Shown: positions 25,182 through 33,731 of the stretch, in pieces
How positions within the stretch are numbered: the first letter of the stretch is position 1
How the letters are laid out: each line of letters starts with the position of its first letter
Assembly (NCBI RefSeq): GCF_029369745.1
Contig: NZ_CP120210.1
Span: 2,170,001 to 2,234,000, forward strand
DNA length: 64,000 bases
Direction: 5' to 3'
Source: Amycolatopsis sp. QT-25
GTDB lineage: Bacteria; Actinomycetota; Actinomycetes; Mycobacteriales; Pseudonocardiaceae
Made by a program: the position numbers and the translations under genes
Notes under the pieces: model-generated
Databases searched by the model: none
What the model was told of the DNA's origin: nothing
The model's input: the letters and a program-made list of their open reading frames with translations, nothing else

Positions 25182-26984
25182 GTGAGTCTTTTCCAGGCTG
25201 AGGCGACGGAGGTGGAGGCCGAGAAGACTCCCACGAGACCTCGCCGGTTCGCCGCCGCCGACGCCGCCATCATGGGCGGCTTCCTGCTGTTCGCCTTCCT
25301 GCTCTACAACGGGCTCTGGCTCGACCTCGAGGAGGGCTATCTCTGGAACAGCGCGTCGGACCAGAACCTGTGGGAGTGGTTCTTCTCCGTCACCGCGGAC
25401 AACGTGCTGCACCTGAGGAACCCGCTCAGTTCGCACTTCCAGAACCATCCGCTCGGCGTGAACCTGATGGCCAACACGGCCATGCTCGGCATCGGCATCC
25501 CGCTGGCGCCGGTCACGCTCACCTTGGGCCCGACGGTCACCTGGGCCATCGCGCTCACCGGTGGTCTCGCCGGCACGGCGGCGGCCTGGTACTGGGTGTT
25601 TTCACGGCATCTGGTCACCCACCGGGTCGGCGCGGCCATCGGCGGCGCGTTCGTCGGCTTCGCCCCGCCGATGATCTCGCACGGCAACGCGCACCCGAAC
25701 TTCGTCGCGTGGTTCGTCCTGCCGTTCATCGCGTTGCTGGTCTTCAAGATCGCGCGCGGCGAGCGCCCGGTGCGCAACGGGATCTTCCTCGGCCTGCTGG
25801 CGGCCTACCAGATCTTCCTCGGTGAAGAACCGCTGCTGATCTTCGCGATGGCGTTCGCGTTCTTCGCCATCGCCTACTTCGCGACGAACTACCGAGAGTT
25901 CCCGCCGATGGCGAAACCGCTGGGGCTCGGTGTCGGCATCGCTGTCCTCGTGGCGCTCGTGCTGTGTGCTTTCCCGCTGTGGTGGCAGTTCTTCGGCCCG
26001 CAGAGCTATCAGGCGATCGAGCACGGCCCGGTCGGGAACGACACGGCCGCGTTCACCCGGTTCGCCACCCAGTCGGTCGCGGGGCAACCGCAGGCCGCCG
26101 CGGACGTGTCGATGAACCGCACCGAGGAGAACGCCTTCTTCGGCTGGCCGTTGATCGTGCTGATGGTGGTGATCACCGCCTGGCTGTGGCGTGAGGTCTT
26201 CGCGCGGGCGCTGGCGATCTCGATGTTCGTGATGGCCTGGCTTTCCCTTGGTGTGCAACTGATCGTGGTGCACGAGGAGACCGGGATCCCGGGACCGTGG
26301 AAACTCTTCTCGGAACTGCCCCTGTTCGAATCGCTGCTGGAATCGCGGCTCGCGATGGGTTGCATCCCGCTCGTCGGCGCCCTGCTGGCGCTGGCGACCG
26401 AGCGCGTCTACGCGGTCGCGTCGAAGCTGCCCGAAGTGCCGGGGGAGCGGCGATTCCCGTTGCGGCTGGTGTGGATCGGTGTCGTGATCGCGGTACTGCT
26501 GCCGATCGCGCCGACGCAGCTGATCGTGAAGGACCGGCCGCCGACGCCGCGCTTTCTCGCGGACGGGACCTGGCGGAGTTACGTCGCGCCCGGTGGGACC
26601 GTGGTGCCCGTGCCGCTGCCGAGTTCCGGCGAATCCGAACCCCTGCACTGGCAGATCGACGCGGGACTCGGCTATTCGATGCCGGAGGGCTACTTCGTCG
26701 GGCCGAGCGGCCCGGACGACAAACGCGGCCGCTACGGCGCCATCCAGCGGCCGACGTCGATCATCTTCGACCAGATCAAGCAGACCGGCATCCCGGCCAC
26801 GATCACCGAATCGCAGCGGGTGCAGGCGCTGGAGGATCTGCGCTACTGGAACGCCGACGTCCTCGTGCTGATCCCGCGCGAACACCAGGACGCCTTCCGC
26901 GCCACCGTCGACCTGCTGCTGCGGAAACCCGCCGAGTTCGTCGACGGCGTCTGGGTGTGGGACGTACGGACGATCACCCCCTGA
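25182..26984 (+). CDS. Polytopic membrane protein, GT-C glycosyltransferase-like
   Basis: 600 residues with about ten to eleven hydrophobic helices between residues 28 and 445, then an extracytoplasmic C-terminal domain of ~150 residues. An early acidic pair in a loop (LWLDLEEGYLWNS) and a long first periplasmic loop with DN and HFQNHPLG resemble GT-C lipid-linked sugar transferases, but no definite family signature was recognised. The GTG at 25182 lies 9 bases after the serpin stop, so the two form a likely operon. It is convergent with the aldehyde dehydrogenase gene. Function is inferred only at fold level. Confidence 0.65.
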   Translation: MSLFQAEATEVEAEKTPTRPRRFAAADAAIMGGFLLFAFLLYNGLWLDLEEGYLWNSASDQNLWEWFFSVTADNVLHLRNPLSSHFQNHPLGVNLMANTAMLGIGIPLAPVTLTLGPTVTWAIALTGGLAGTAAAWYWVFSRHLVTHRVGAAIGGAFVGFAPPMISHGNAHPNFVAWFVLPFIALLVFKIARGERPVRNGIFLGLLAAYQIFLGEEPLLIFAMAFAFFAIAYFATNYREFPPMAKPLGLGVGIAVLVALVLCAFPLWWQFFGPQSYQAIEHGPVGNDTAAFTRFATQSVAGQPQAAADVSMNRTEENAFFGWPLIVLMVVITAWLWREVFARALAISMFVMAWLSLGVQLIVVHEETGIPGPWKLFSELPLFESLLESRLAMGCIPLVGALLALATERVYAVASKLPEVPGERRFPLRLVWIGVVIAVLLPIAPTQLIVKDRPPTPRFLADGTWRSYVAPGGTVVPVPLPSSGESEPLHWQIDAGLGYSMPEGYFVGPSGPDDKRGRYGAIQRPTSIIFDQIKQTGIPATITESQRVQALEDLRYWNADVLVLIPREHQDAFRATVDLLLRKPAEFVDGVWVWDVRTITP

Positions 26985-26993
26985 CCGGGGCAG

Positions 26994-28133
26994 TCACCCG
27001 ACTTCGTGCTCGTTGACCCACACCGTCCCGTATTCGAGCCGCGTCGCGACTTCCACGGCGTGCTCCTCGTCCGTGCCCCACACCGATGCGCGCGAGCCGG
27101 GCGTCGTGTCGTTCGCCAGCCCGAGCGCTTCGTCCACTGTGGAGCATCGGATCACCGGCAGCACCGGGCCGCACTGGTCCTCGGCCACCACGCGCATCCC
27201 GTCGTGCGCCTCGGCGACGATCGCCGGGGCGAAGAAGTGACCGGGTCCCTCGAGTGGTCCGCCGGTGACGAGCCGAGCGCCGTCCGACCGGGCCGCCTCG
27301 GCGAGGCCGGTGACCCGGTCGTACCGCGGCCGGTTGTTCACCGGCCCGAGCTGCGTCCCTGGCGTCCGCCCGTCGCCCACCACGACCTTCGCCGCCAAAG
27401 CCGCGAGCGCCTCGACCACGCCGTCATAGGCGGACCCGGCGGCGTAGACCCGTTTGACCGCCACACGAAGCTGCCCGCAATTGGTGAACGCGCTCCAGAA
27501 CAGGCTTTCCGCGATCTCGGCCGGATCGGTGCCGGGGAGCACGATCGCGGGATCGTTGCCGTCCGGTTCCGGCGGCAGCCGGTTCAGCTCGGGCGCGGCG
27601 AGCAGCCACTCGCCGAGTGGCTCCCGGCCGGTGAGCACCGTCAGCACGCCGGGTGGCAGCACCTCCGCCAGCATCCGGCCCAGGTGCACAGTGGTGAGCG
27701 GAGTGTGCGGCGACGGTTTGAGCACCACCGTGTCGCCCACGGCGAACGACCGTGCGAGTTGCCTGGCGGCCACTCGCACGGGGAAGCTCCACGGCGTGAT
27801 CGCGGCGATCGGGCCGTTGCCACCGACCAGCGATCCGGCTCTCGCGCCGGCGAAGCGCCGGAACCACGCGGCGGCCTCGGCGAACTCGTCTTCGGCCTCC
27901 CGCAGTGGTTTTCCCTGCTCCTCGGTCAGCACGGGGGCCAGCACCGGCGCGGCCTCCTCGACGACGACCGCGCACGACAGCAGCGCCGCGTGCCGATCCG
28001 AGACGCGCCAGGCGGGCCAGGCCCCGACGGCGGCACGTACCGCTTTGTCGACATCGGCCGGGCCGTCGTCCGGGACGGTCGTGATCGGCCGCCCGGTCGC
28101 GGGATTCTCGACGGCGAGCCTCGGATGGTCCAT
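26994..28133 (-). CDS. Aldehyde dehydrogenase homologue lacking the catalytic cysteine
   Basis: 379 residues against ~450-490 for the family. The N-terminal half is normal (TPWSFPV near 113-119, VLKPSPHTP with K139). The expected NAD-binding FTGSxxxG helix is missing: the sequence passes from LLAAPELNRL straight to PDGNDPAIVLP. The active-site motif reads NCGQLR (218-223) where NxGQxC is required, so arginine 223 sits at the nucleophile position. The frame is otherwise intact, with a good C-terminal block GTVWVNEHEVG. It may be a non-catalytic pseudoenzyme or an early pseudogene. It is transcribed divergently from the AhpD-like gene. Confidence 0.85.
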   Translation of the reverse strand: MDHPRLAVENPATGRPITTVPDDGPADVDKAVRAAVGAWPAWRVSDRHAALLSCAVVVEEAAPVLAPVLTEEQGKPLREAEDEFAEAAAWFRRFAGARAGSLVGGNGPIAAITPWSFPVRVAARQLARSFAVGDTVVLKPSPHTPLTTVHLGRMLAEVLPPGVLTVLTGREPLGEWLLAAPELNRLPPEPDGNDPAIVLPGTDPAEIAESLFWSAFTNCGQLRVAVKRVYAAGSAYDGVVEALAALAAKVVVGDGRTPGTQLGPVNNRPRYDRVTGLAEAARSDGARLVTGGPLEGPGHFFAPAIVAEAHDGMRVVAEDQCGPVLPVIRCSTVDEALGLANDTTPGSRASVWGTDEEHAVEVATRLEYGTVWVNEHEVG

Positions 28134-28308
28134 GTGTTCCTCCGGGGGAGAGTGCGGAGGGAGCGCCGAAGAGACCGGTGTGACGACATCGGTGGTAGCG
28201 AAGGAATCGCTGAGCGTAAGCGTACCTTCGTCGATCGAACGGGGGTTCCGGCGAAAAGGCTAAATCCAGCCCGTCGCGGCCGCGTGGTCCACGTCACCGG
28301 AGAGCGCC

Positions 28309-28335
28309 TGTCACGTCCGCGACGACGGCCTCGTC
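28309..28335 (+). promoter_or_regulatory. Predicted ECF41 sigma promoter of the AhpD-like gene
   Basis: A -35 element TGTCACG (28309-28315) and a -10 element CGTC (28332-28335) are separated by exactly 16 bases. This fits the promoter motif reported for ECF41 sigma factors (TGTCACA-16-CGTC). It lies 34 bases before the ATG of the carboxymuconolactone-decarboxylase-like gene, which is the usual ECF41 target, and an ECF41 gene is convergent with it. Confidence 0.6.
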
Positions 28336-28369
28336 CAGGAGGTGACCGCAACCGCACGAGGAGGACACC

Positions 28370-28936
28370 ATGCCGCGCATTCCCGCCGTCAAGACCGCCG
28401 AAGCCGGCTTCCTGCTGAAGCTGATCTACAAGTTCGCCGGCAAGCGCTTCGGGGCCGTGCCCGAGCCGATGGCCGTCTACGCGCACCACCCGGCACTGCT
28501 CCGGGCCAACGGCATGCACGAACTGCTGGCGGAAAAGGCCAGCAAGACGCTGCCGTCGAACGTGCGCGAACTGGCCGTGTACCGCGTCGCGACCCAGCTC
28601 GGCTGCACGTGGTGCATCGACTTCGGGACCATGCTGCAGCTGCACGAGGGGCTCGACATCGAACGGCTGAAGAACATCGACGACTACGCGAAGTCGCCCG
28701 CCTTCACCGACCAGGAACGGCTCGCGCTCGCGTACGCCGACGCGATGACCGCGAGCCCGGTGACCGTCACCGACGAGCAGGTCGCCGCACTGGAACGCGA
28801 GTTCGGCCGCAAGGGCGTCATCGAGCTGACCTACCAGATCGGGCTCGAGAACATGCGTGCCCGGATGAACAGCGCCCTCGACATCACCGCGCAGGGCTTC
28901 ACTTCGGGCGACGCCTGCAAGATCCCGCTTCCCTGA
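28370..28936 (+). CDS. Carboxymuconolactone decarboxylase / AhpD-like protein
   Basis: 188 residues with the AhpD-type redox motif ELAVYRVATQLGCTWC, giving active cysteines C79 and C82 preceded by the conserved glutamate E67 at the expected 11-residue distance. The family has peroxidase or thiol-redox activity (AhpD) or decarboxylates gamma-carboxymuconolactone; in ECF41 contexts the substrate is unknown. GAGGAGG lies 6 bases before the ATG. A predicted ECF41 promoter precedes it. The gene is convergent with the ECF41 sigma gene across a 31-bp perfect hairpin. Confidence 0.9.
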   Translation: MPRIPAVKTAEAGFLLKLIYKFAGKRFGAVPEPMAVYAHHPALLRANGMHELLAEKASKTLPSNVRELAVYRVATQLGCTWCIDFGTMLQLHEGLDIERLKNIDDYAKSPAFTDQERLALAYADAMTASPVTVTDEQVAALEREFGRKGVIELTYQIGLENMRARMNSALDITAQGFTSGDACKIPLP

Positions 28937-28944
28937 CCTTGCCC

Positions 28945-29011
28945 ACGCAATTCGTCACCTGCTTGCGATGGTTCGGCGCCCGAACCATCGCAAGCAGGTG
29001 ACGAATTGCGT
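28945..29011. terminator. 31-bp perfect inverted repeat between convergent genes
   Basis: The left arm 28945-28975 and right arm 28981-29011 are exact reverse complements over 31 bases, with a 5-base GCGCC loop. It begins 9 bases after the AhpD-like stop and its last base is within the stop codon of the convergent sigma-factor gene. A bidirectional terminator is the simplest role. Its sequence (CGCAATTCGTCACCTGCTTG in each arm) is unlike the other palindromes of the window. Confidence 0.8.
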
Positions 29012-29949
29012 CAGGGGCCGACGCGGGTCCGCGCGGTGGTGAGCTTGTCCGGGTTCGCCACGTCGTAGATCGCCACGATCTTCCCGTCGCGGATGACGAA
29101 CGCGTCGACGTGCTCGTCGAGCGCGCGGTAGTCGCCGGAGGCCGCCTGCGGCGGGATGTACAGCCCGAGGTCGCCGTTGACGAGCGCGAGCCTGGCCTGC
29201 TCGATCCCGGCCGGGTCGTACCTCCGCATGAGTCCCTGGAACAGCCGGGTGACCTTGTCGAATCCGGCGACCGTCCGCACCGCCGTGCGCGCCTTGCCGC
29301 CGCCGTCGCCGACGAGGACGACGTCGGGATGCAGGACCTCCGCCACCGCCTGGATGTCGCCGGTGAGCATCGCGGTCATGAACCTCTCGATGATCCGCTG
29401 CTGCTCGGCGAGCGCCGTCCGGGGCGGCGGATCGGCGTCGGCGACCGCCCGGCGCCCACGGGAACCGTGCTGGCGCGCGGCCTCCGGCGTGCAGCCCAGG
29501 ATGCCGGCGATCTCGCCGAACGGCACCGAAAACGCGTCGTGCAGGACGAACGCGACGCGCTGCTCCGGCGTGAGCCGGTCGAGGACCACCATCGCCGCCA
29601 TCCGCATCCCGTCGTCGCGGACCGCGACGGTCAGCGGATCCTCCGACGACGGCGTGCCCACCGGGCCGAGGACCGGTTCGGGCAGCCATTCGCCGACGTA
29701 CCGTTCGCGGCGCACCACCGCGGACCGCAGCCGGTCGAGGCAGATGCGGCTGACGACGGTGGTCAACCAGCCCTTGTGGTCTTCGATGGCCGAACGGCGG
29801 CGATCGTCGAGGCCGCTCAGGCGCAGCCACGACTCCTGGACCGCGTCCTCGGCGTCGGACAGCGTGCCGGTGAGCCGGTAGGCGACCGACACCAGATGAG
29901 GGCGCAACGCGGTGAAGTTCCCGGCGAGTTCGTCCAGGGCGGTGCTCAT
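29011..29949 (-). CDS. ECF41-family sigma factor (SigJ-like) with fused SnoaL domain
   Basis: 312 residues. Region 2 lies at about 15-80 (LVSVAYRLTGTLSDAEDAVQE, split by motif), and region 4 at about 115-170. A C-terminal SnoaL/NTF2-like regulatory domain follows. All three ECF41 signatures are present: WLPEP at 88-92 in the linker, DGGGK at 215-219 and NPDKL at 299-303. ECF41 factors lack a separate anti-sigma protein; the fused domain modulates activity. The start is ATG 29949, divergent from dnaG with a 45-base gap. Its likely target is the convergent AhpD-like gene. Confidence 0.93.
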   Translation of the reverse strand: MSTALDELAGNFTALRPHLVSVAYRLTGTLSDAEDAVQESWLRLSGLDDRRRSAIEDHKGWLTTVVSRICLDRLRSAVVRRERYVGEWLPEPVLGPVGTPSSEDPLTVAVRDDGMRMAAMVVLDRLTPEQRVAFVLHDAFSVPFGEIAGILGCTPEAARQHGSRGRRAVADADPPPRTALAEQQRIIERFMTAMLTGDIQAVAEVLHPDVVLVGDGGGKARTAVRTVAGFDKVTRLFQGLMRRYDPAGIEQARLALVNGDLGLYIPPQAASGDYRALDEHVDAFVIRDGKIVAIYDVANPDKLTTARTRVGP

Positions 29950-29994
29950 TCCCCGAGTGTGCCGCACAGTGCTCCGCGAGGAAGAACTAGAGTG

Positions 29995-31899
29995 ATGAGC
30001 GTGGCAGGACGGATTCGGGACAGCGACATCGCGGAGGTGCGCGAGCGCAACCGGATCGACGAGGTCATCGGGGATTACGTGGCCCTCCGCAGCGCCGGCG
30101 GTGGCAGCTTGAAAGGGCTTTGCCCGTTCCACAACGAGAAGACCCCGTCGTTCAACGTGCGCCCCACCCACGGCACCTTCCACTGCTTCGGCTGTGGCGA
30201 AGGCGGTGACGTGATCAAGTTCATCCAGAAGATGGACCTGATCTCGTTCGTCGAAGCCGTCGAGCGGCTCGCGGATCGCGCGGGGTTCCGGCTGACCTAC
30301 GAAGGTGGCGGCGGAAGTGTCCAGCGGGATCGCGGCACCCGCGCCCGGCTGATCGAAGCGCACCGCGCGGCCCAGGAGTTCTACGCCGAACAGCTGCTCA
30401 CCCCGGACGCGCGCGTGGCGAGGGACTTCCTGTCCGAACGGGGTTTCGACGCCGCCGCGGCGCAGACGTTCGGCTGCGGGTACGCGCCGGCCGGCTGGGA
30501 CAAACTCACCAAACATCTGCTCAACCGCGGGTTCGAGGTCAAGGAGCTGCTCACCGCCGGGCTGGCCAAGGAAGGCCAGCGCGGGCCGATGGACCGGTTC
30601 AACCGGCGGCTGCTCTGGCCCATCCGCGACGTCGGCAACGAGGTGGTCGGGTTCGGCGCGCGGCGCCTGTACGACGACGACCGTGTGTCGGCGAAGTACC
30701 TGAACACCGCGGAATCGCCGATCTACAAGAAATCGCAGGTCATGTTCGGCCTCGATCTGGCCAAACGCGAAATCGCGAAGCGGCATCAGGTCGTCGTCGT
30801 CGAGGGCTACACCGACGTCATGGCGATGCACGCCGCCGGAGTGCCGACGGCCGTGGCGTCGTCGGGCACGGCGTTCGGCGAGGATCACATGAAGGTCCTC
30901 CGGCGGTTGATGATGGACGACGACGCCTTCCGCGGCGAAGTGATCTTCACCTTCGACGGTGACGAAGCCGGCCAGAAGGCGGCGTTGAAGGCCTTCGAGG
31001 GCGACCAGACCTTCGCCGGGCAGACCTACATCGCGGTCGCCCCCGACGGGATGGACCCCTGCGAACTGCGGCTGGCCAAGGGTGACACCGCCGTGCGCGA
31101 CCTGGTCGCGCGGCGGACCCCGCTGTTCGAGTTCGCGATCAAGAGCATGCTCAAGGGCTTCGACCTCGACTCCGTCGACGGTCAGGTCGCGGCGCTGCAG
31201 AAGACCGTCCCGATGGTCGCGGGCATCAAGGACCGCGCCAGCCGCGACGGCTACGCGTCGAAACTCGCCTGGTGGGTCGGCTGGCAGGACGCGGCGCAGG
31301 TGGTGAACCGGGTACGCGGCAGCGCGGGTGCCACGGCGAAGCGCTCCACGACCATCGAGGTCCGGCGGCCCGCCGCCGCGGCCACCACCACCGTCGAAGA
31401 GGACCTGCCGAGGCCCGCGCCCGGCGATCCGCGGTTCATCGCGCAACGTGAGGCGCTCAAGGCGGCGCTCCAGCAGCCGATGCTCGCCGGGGCGGAGTAC
31501 GACGCGCTCCCCGAGGACGCGTTCACCCATCCGGTTTACGTCGCCATCCACAAGGCGCTGCTGTCCGCCGGGGGAGCGGGTTCCGGGCTGACCGGGCCCG
31601 CCCTGCTCGACGCGGCCGCCCCGCACTGTCCGCAAGGGACGGTGCGACGGGTGCTCAGCGAACTTTCGGTGGAACCGTTGCGGGCCAAGGGCGAGGTCGA
31701 CTCGCGCTACATTTCCGCCCAGCTCGCGGCGGTGCAGGAAGGCCTGGTCGGCCGCCAGATCAACGAGATCAAGTCGAAGCTCCAGCGGCTTTCCCCGGTC
31801 GAGGCGCCGGACGACTACCGCGCGCTGTTCGGCGACCTCGTCGCGCTCGAGCAGTACCGGAAGGCGCTGAAGGAACAGGCCATCGGCGGATTGGACTGA
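29995..31899 (+). CDS. dnaG: DnaG primase
   Basis: 634 residues. The N-terminal CHC2 zinc finger shows GLCPFHNEKTPSF and HCFGCGEGGD. The TOPRIM catalytic core has VVVVEGYTDVMAMH and FTFDGDEAGQKAA. The C-terminal helical domain binds DnaB helicase. It synthesises RNA primers for DNA replication. The ATG at 29995 has AGGAAG upstream; a GTG two codons later would also begin the conserved AGRIRDSDIAEVRERN. The next gene starts 2 bases after the stop. Confidence 0.97.
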   Translation: MSVAGRIRDSDIAEVRERNRIDEVIGDYVALRSAGGGSLKGLCPFHNEKTPSFNVRPTHGTFHCFGCGEGGDVIKFIQKMDLISFVEAVERLADRAGFRLTYEGGGGSVQRDRGTRARLIEAHRAAQEFYAEQLLTPDARVARDFLSERGFDAAAAQTFGCGYAPAGWDKLTKHLLNRGFEVKELLTAGLAKEGQRGPMDRFNRRLLWPIRDVGNEVVGFGARRLYDDDRVSAKYLNTAESPIYKKSQVMFGLDLAKREIAKRHQVVVVEGYTDVMAMHAAGVPTAVASSGTAFGEDHMKVLRRLMMDDDAFRGEVIFTFDGDEAGQKAALKAFEGDQTFAGQTYIAVAPDGMDPCELRLAKGDTAVRDLVARRTPLFEFAIKSMLKGFDLDSVDGQVAALQKTVPMVAGIKDRASRDGYASKLAWWVGWQDAAQVVNRVRGSAGATAKRSTTIEVRRPAAAATTTVEEDLPRPAPGDPRFIAQREALKAALQQPMLAGAEYDALPEDAFTHPVYVAIHKALLSAGGAGSGLTGPALLDAAAPHCPQGTVRRVLSELSVEPLRAKGEVDSRYISAQLAAVQEGLVGRQINEIKSKLQRLSPVEAPDDYRALFGDLVALEQYRKALKEQAIGGLD

Positions 31900-31901
31900 G
31901 C

Positions 31902-32414
31902 ATGGGCTGGCTGCGTCACCTGCTGGGGGACCGTGTCCCGGCGGATTTCGACGGCTCGCTGGACGACGGCGAGCACGTCGTCGGGAGCGCGGCCGTCGAG
32001 GGCGGCGGGTACCTGCTGGTGACGGCGCTGGGGCTGTGGATTCCGGGGCCGCGCCGCGTCGGCTGGCATCTGGTCGGCAAGGCCGCGTGGTCGGACGGGG
32101 TGCTGACCCTGACCGAATCCGAGGAGATCGGGACCGCGGGGAAGGCCGTGCTGCTGGCCGACAGAACCCCGGTCCGGTTCAGGCTCGGACGGCCGGGCAA
32201 GGTCCCGATCCTGGTGCGGCACCGCGTCGACGGCTCGGTCCGCGGGCGGCACCGCAAGGACTTCGGGACCGGCGGGGCGTGGTTCGTCGAGCGCAAGGTC
32301 CCCGGCCAGGACGGCACGGTACTGCAGGTGCGGCCCGATCCGGGCACCGACGTCGCGGTGGTCGAGGCGATCGCGGAGGAAGCGGCGGAGAAGCTGGCGA
32401 AGCCCCACGGCTAG
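31902..32414 (+). CDS. Conserved hypothetical protein downstream of dnaG
   Basis: A 170-residue soluble protein starting 2 bases after dnaG, so co-transcribed and probably translationally coupled. It is beta-rich (YLLVTALGLWIPGPRRVGWH, VPILVRHRVDGSVRGRHRK in separate strands) with an acidic C-terminal helix VEAIAEEAAEKLAK. No catalytic motif is visible. Similar-sized proteins follow dnaG in related actinobacteria, which suggests a conserved but unknown role. Confidence 0.8.
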   Translation: MGWLRHLLGDRVPADFDGSLDDGEHVVGSAAVEGGGYLLVTALGLWIPGPRRVGWHLVGKAAWSDGVLTLTESEEIGTAGKAVLLADRTPVRFRLGRPGKVPILVRHRVDGSVRGRHRKDFGTGGAWFVERKVPGQDGTVLQVRPDPGTDVAVVEAIAEEAAEKLAKPHG

Positions 32415-32430
32415 CAGTACGCTTGTACTG
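32415..32430 (+). promoter_or_regulatory. Inverted repeat CAGTAC-N4-GTACTG before the methyltransferase
   Basis: Perfect 6-bp arms around GCTT lie directly after the preceding stop codon and 18 bases before the ATG at 32448. The size and position are those of an operator or of a short hairpin over the leader. No adjacent regulator gene is evident. Confidence 0.4.
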
Positions 32431-32447
32431 TATCGCTGGGAGGCGCC

Positions 32448-33212
32448 ATGTGGGATCCGGTCAAGTACCTCGACTACGCCGACCTCCGAGCCCGGCCGTT
32501 CCACGACCTCGTCGGACGGATCCCGGCCGGGAAACCCCGCCGGGTCGCCGATCTCGGCTGCGGACCCGGCAACCTGACCGCCGGCCTCGCGCGACGCTGG
32601 CCGGACGCGATCATCGAAGCGAGCGACAGCTCACCCGAAATGGTCGAAGCCGCACGCTCGCGCGGCGTCGACGCGCAAGTGCTCGACGTCAACGACTGGG
32701 TGCCCGAACCGGACACCGACGTGGTCATCTCGAACGCCGTCCTCCAATGGGTCCCGGAGCACCGGGACCTGCTCCGCCGCTGGGTGGACCTCCTGCCGTC
32801 CGGGGCGACGCTCGCGTTCCAGGTCCCCGGCAACTTCGACGCCCCGTCACACGCCCTGGTCCGCGCCCTCGCGCGCACCGAGGAATGGGCTTCACGCCTC
32901 GCCGACGTGGTCCTGCGGGAGAACGAGGCCGTCGACAGCCCGCTCGGCTACGGGAACCTGCTCGCCGACGCGGGCTGCGCCGTCGACGCCTGGGAGACGA
33001 CGTACCTGCAGCGGCTGGCGGGGGAGGACGCCGTACTCGAATGGATCACCGGCACCTCGCTGCGACCGGTGAAGGAGGCTCTCACCGGAGCCGGCTGGGA
33101 CCACTTCCGCGCGCGGGTCGCCCGCGAACTGGACGAGGCCTACCCGCCGCGCCCCGACGGAACCACCTGGTTCGAGTTCCGGCGCGTCTTCGTGGTTGCC
33201 ACGGTGGGCTGA
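32448..33212 (+). CDS. tam: Trans-aconitate 2-methyltransferase-like SAM methyltransferase
   Basis: 254 residues. The Tam signature start [20 protein letters not shown] is followed by the SAM motif [11 protein letters not shown], the acidic motif II loop (EASDSSPEM) and [12 protein letters not shown]. Tam methyl-esterifies trans-aconitate, a toxic by-product of the TCA cycle. GGGAGG lies about 5 bases before the ATG. A short inverted repeat stands between it and the upstream gene, so it may have its own control. The gene ends just before a palindromic terminator. Confidence 0.9.
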   Translation: MWDPVKYLDYADLRARPFHDLVGRIPAGKPRRVADLGCGPGNLTAGLARRWPDAIIEASDSSPEMVEAARSRGVDAQVLDVNDWVPEPDTDVVISNAVLQWVPEHRDLLRRWVDLLPSGATLAFQVPGNFDAPSHALVRALARTEEWASRLADVVLRENEAVDSPLGYGNLLADAGCAVDAWETTYLQRLAGEDAVLEWITGTSLRPVKEALTGAGWDHFRARVARELDEAYPPRPDGTTWFEFRRVFVVATVG

Positions 33213-33224
33213 ATCGCTTGGATG

Positions 33225-33269
33225 CGAAAGGGCCCTCGACCGCGTCTCGCGCGGTCAAAGGCCCTTTCG
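33225..33269. terminator. Interrupted palindrome between convergent genes
   Basis: CGAAAGGGCC and GACCGCG pair with CGCGGTC and GGCCCTTTCG, with internal unpaired CTC/AAA and a short loop. It lies 12 bases after the methyltransferase stop and 17 bases before the stop of the convergent small gene, so it fits a bidirectional terminator. Confidence 0.75.
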
Positions 33270-33286
33270 ATTCGTCTCGGGTGCGG

Positions 33287-33466
33287 TCAGCGCTGAGGCC
33301 GCCCGAACCGCTCACCGACCTTGGCGCGAGCGACCCCGGCGGCGCCCTGCACCATGGGGTGGTCCGCGATCTTGCGGTAGGTCCGCACGATCTGCTCGTA
33401 CCGCCCCCGGCCGGCCTTCGCGCCCAGTACGTAGCCCGCGGCCGCACCCAGCAGGAACATCTTCAT
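33287..33466 (-). CDS. Small YtxH-like protein, 59 aa
   Basis: A 59-residue protein starting MKMFLLGAAAGYVLGAKAGR, which has the glycine-rich hydrophobic N-terminal helix of YtxH-type proteins, followed by RYEQIVRTYRKIADHP and a basic end GERFGRPQR. This pattern is widespread in actinobacteria as a short membrane-associated protein of unknown function. GGAGG lies about 12 bases before the ATG. It is convergent with the Tam gene. Confidence 0.75.
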   Translation of the reverse strand: MKMFLLGAAAGYVLGAKAGRGRYEQIVRTYRKIADHPMVQGAAGVARAKVGERFGRPQR

Positions 33467-33629
33467 CCGAGTCCACGCCTCCGTTCGATCTTGCTCCGGC
33501 TGTCATTGTCCCTCAAAACGCGAGCTTGACGAGGTGACCGGACAAAGTGGGGGTGGGTGCACGGCCGTCCGGGGGCATGGGCTAAAGTTCTCTCATCGGT
33601 CGGAGCGATCCGGCCGGTACGGAGTACGA

Positions 33630-33702
33630 TCCCCTGTAGCTCAACTGGCAGAGCATTCGGCTGTTAACCGGAGGGTTCTTGGTTCGAGTCCAAGCGGGGG
33701 AG
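33630..33702 (+). tRNA. tRNA-Asn (GTT)
   Basis: The cloverleaf is complete: acceptor TCCCCTG with CGGGGGA, D-arm GCTC...GAGC, anticodon stem TTCGG/CCGGA with loop CTGTTAA giving anticodon GTT at 33663-33665, and T-arm GGTTCGAGTCC. CCA is not encoded: the discriminator G is followed by CA. A TAAAGT element at 33583-33588 is a possible -10 box. A strong terminator begins 4 bases downstream. Confidence 0.97.
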
Positions 33703-33705
33703 CAC

Positions 33706-33731
33706 AAGCCCAGGCCACGCGGCCTGGGCTT
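33706..33731 (+). terminator. Terminator of tRNA-Asn
   Basis: The arms AAGCCCAGGCC and GGCCTGGGCTT (11 bp, perfect) enclose the loop ACGC, followed by CTTCGTGT. It lies immediately after the tRNA. The remainder to 33952 (about 220 bases) shows no gene. Confidence 0.85.

Noticed and set aside
29011-31635. A long minus-strand frame that continues the sigma-factor gene through the dnaG region
   Set aside because: The upstream part is an antisense shadow of dnaG with Arg/His/Val-rich composition; the ECF41 gene begins at ATG 29949.
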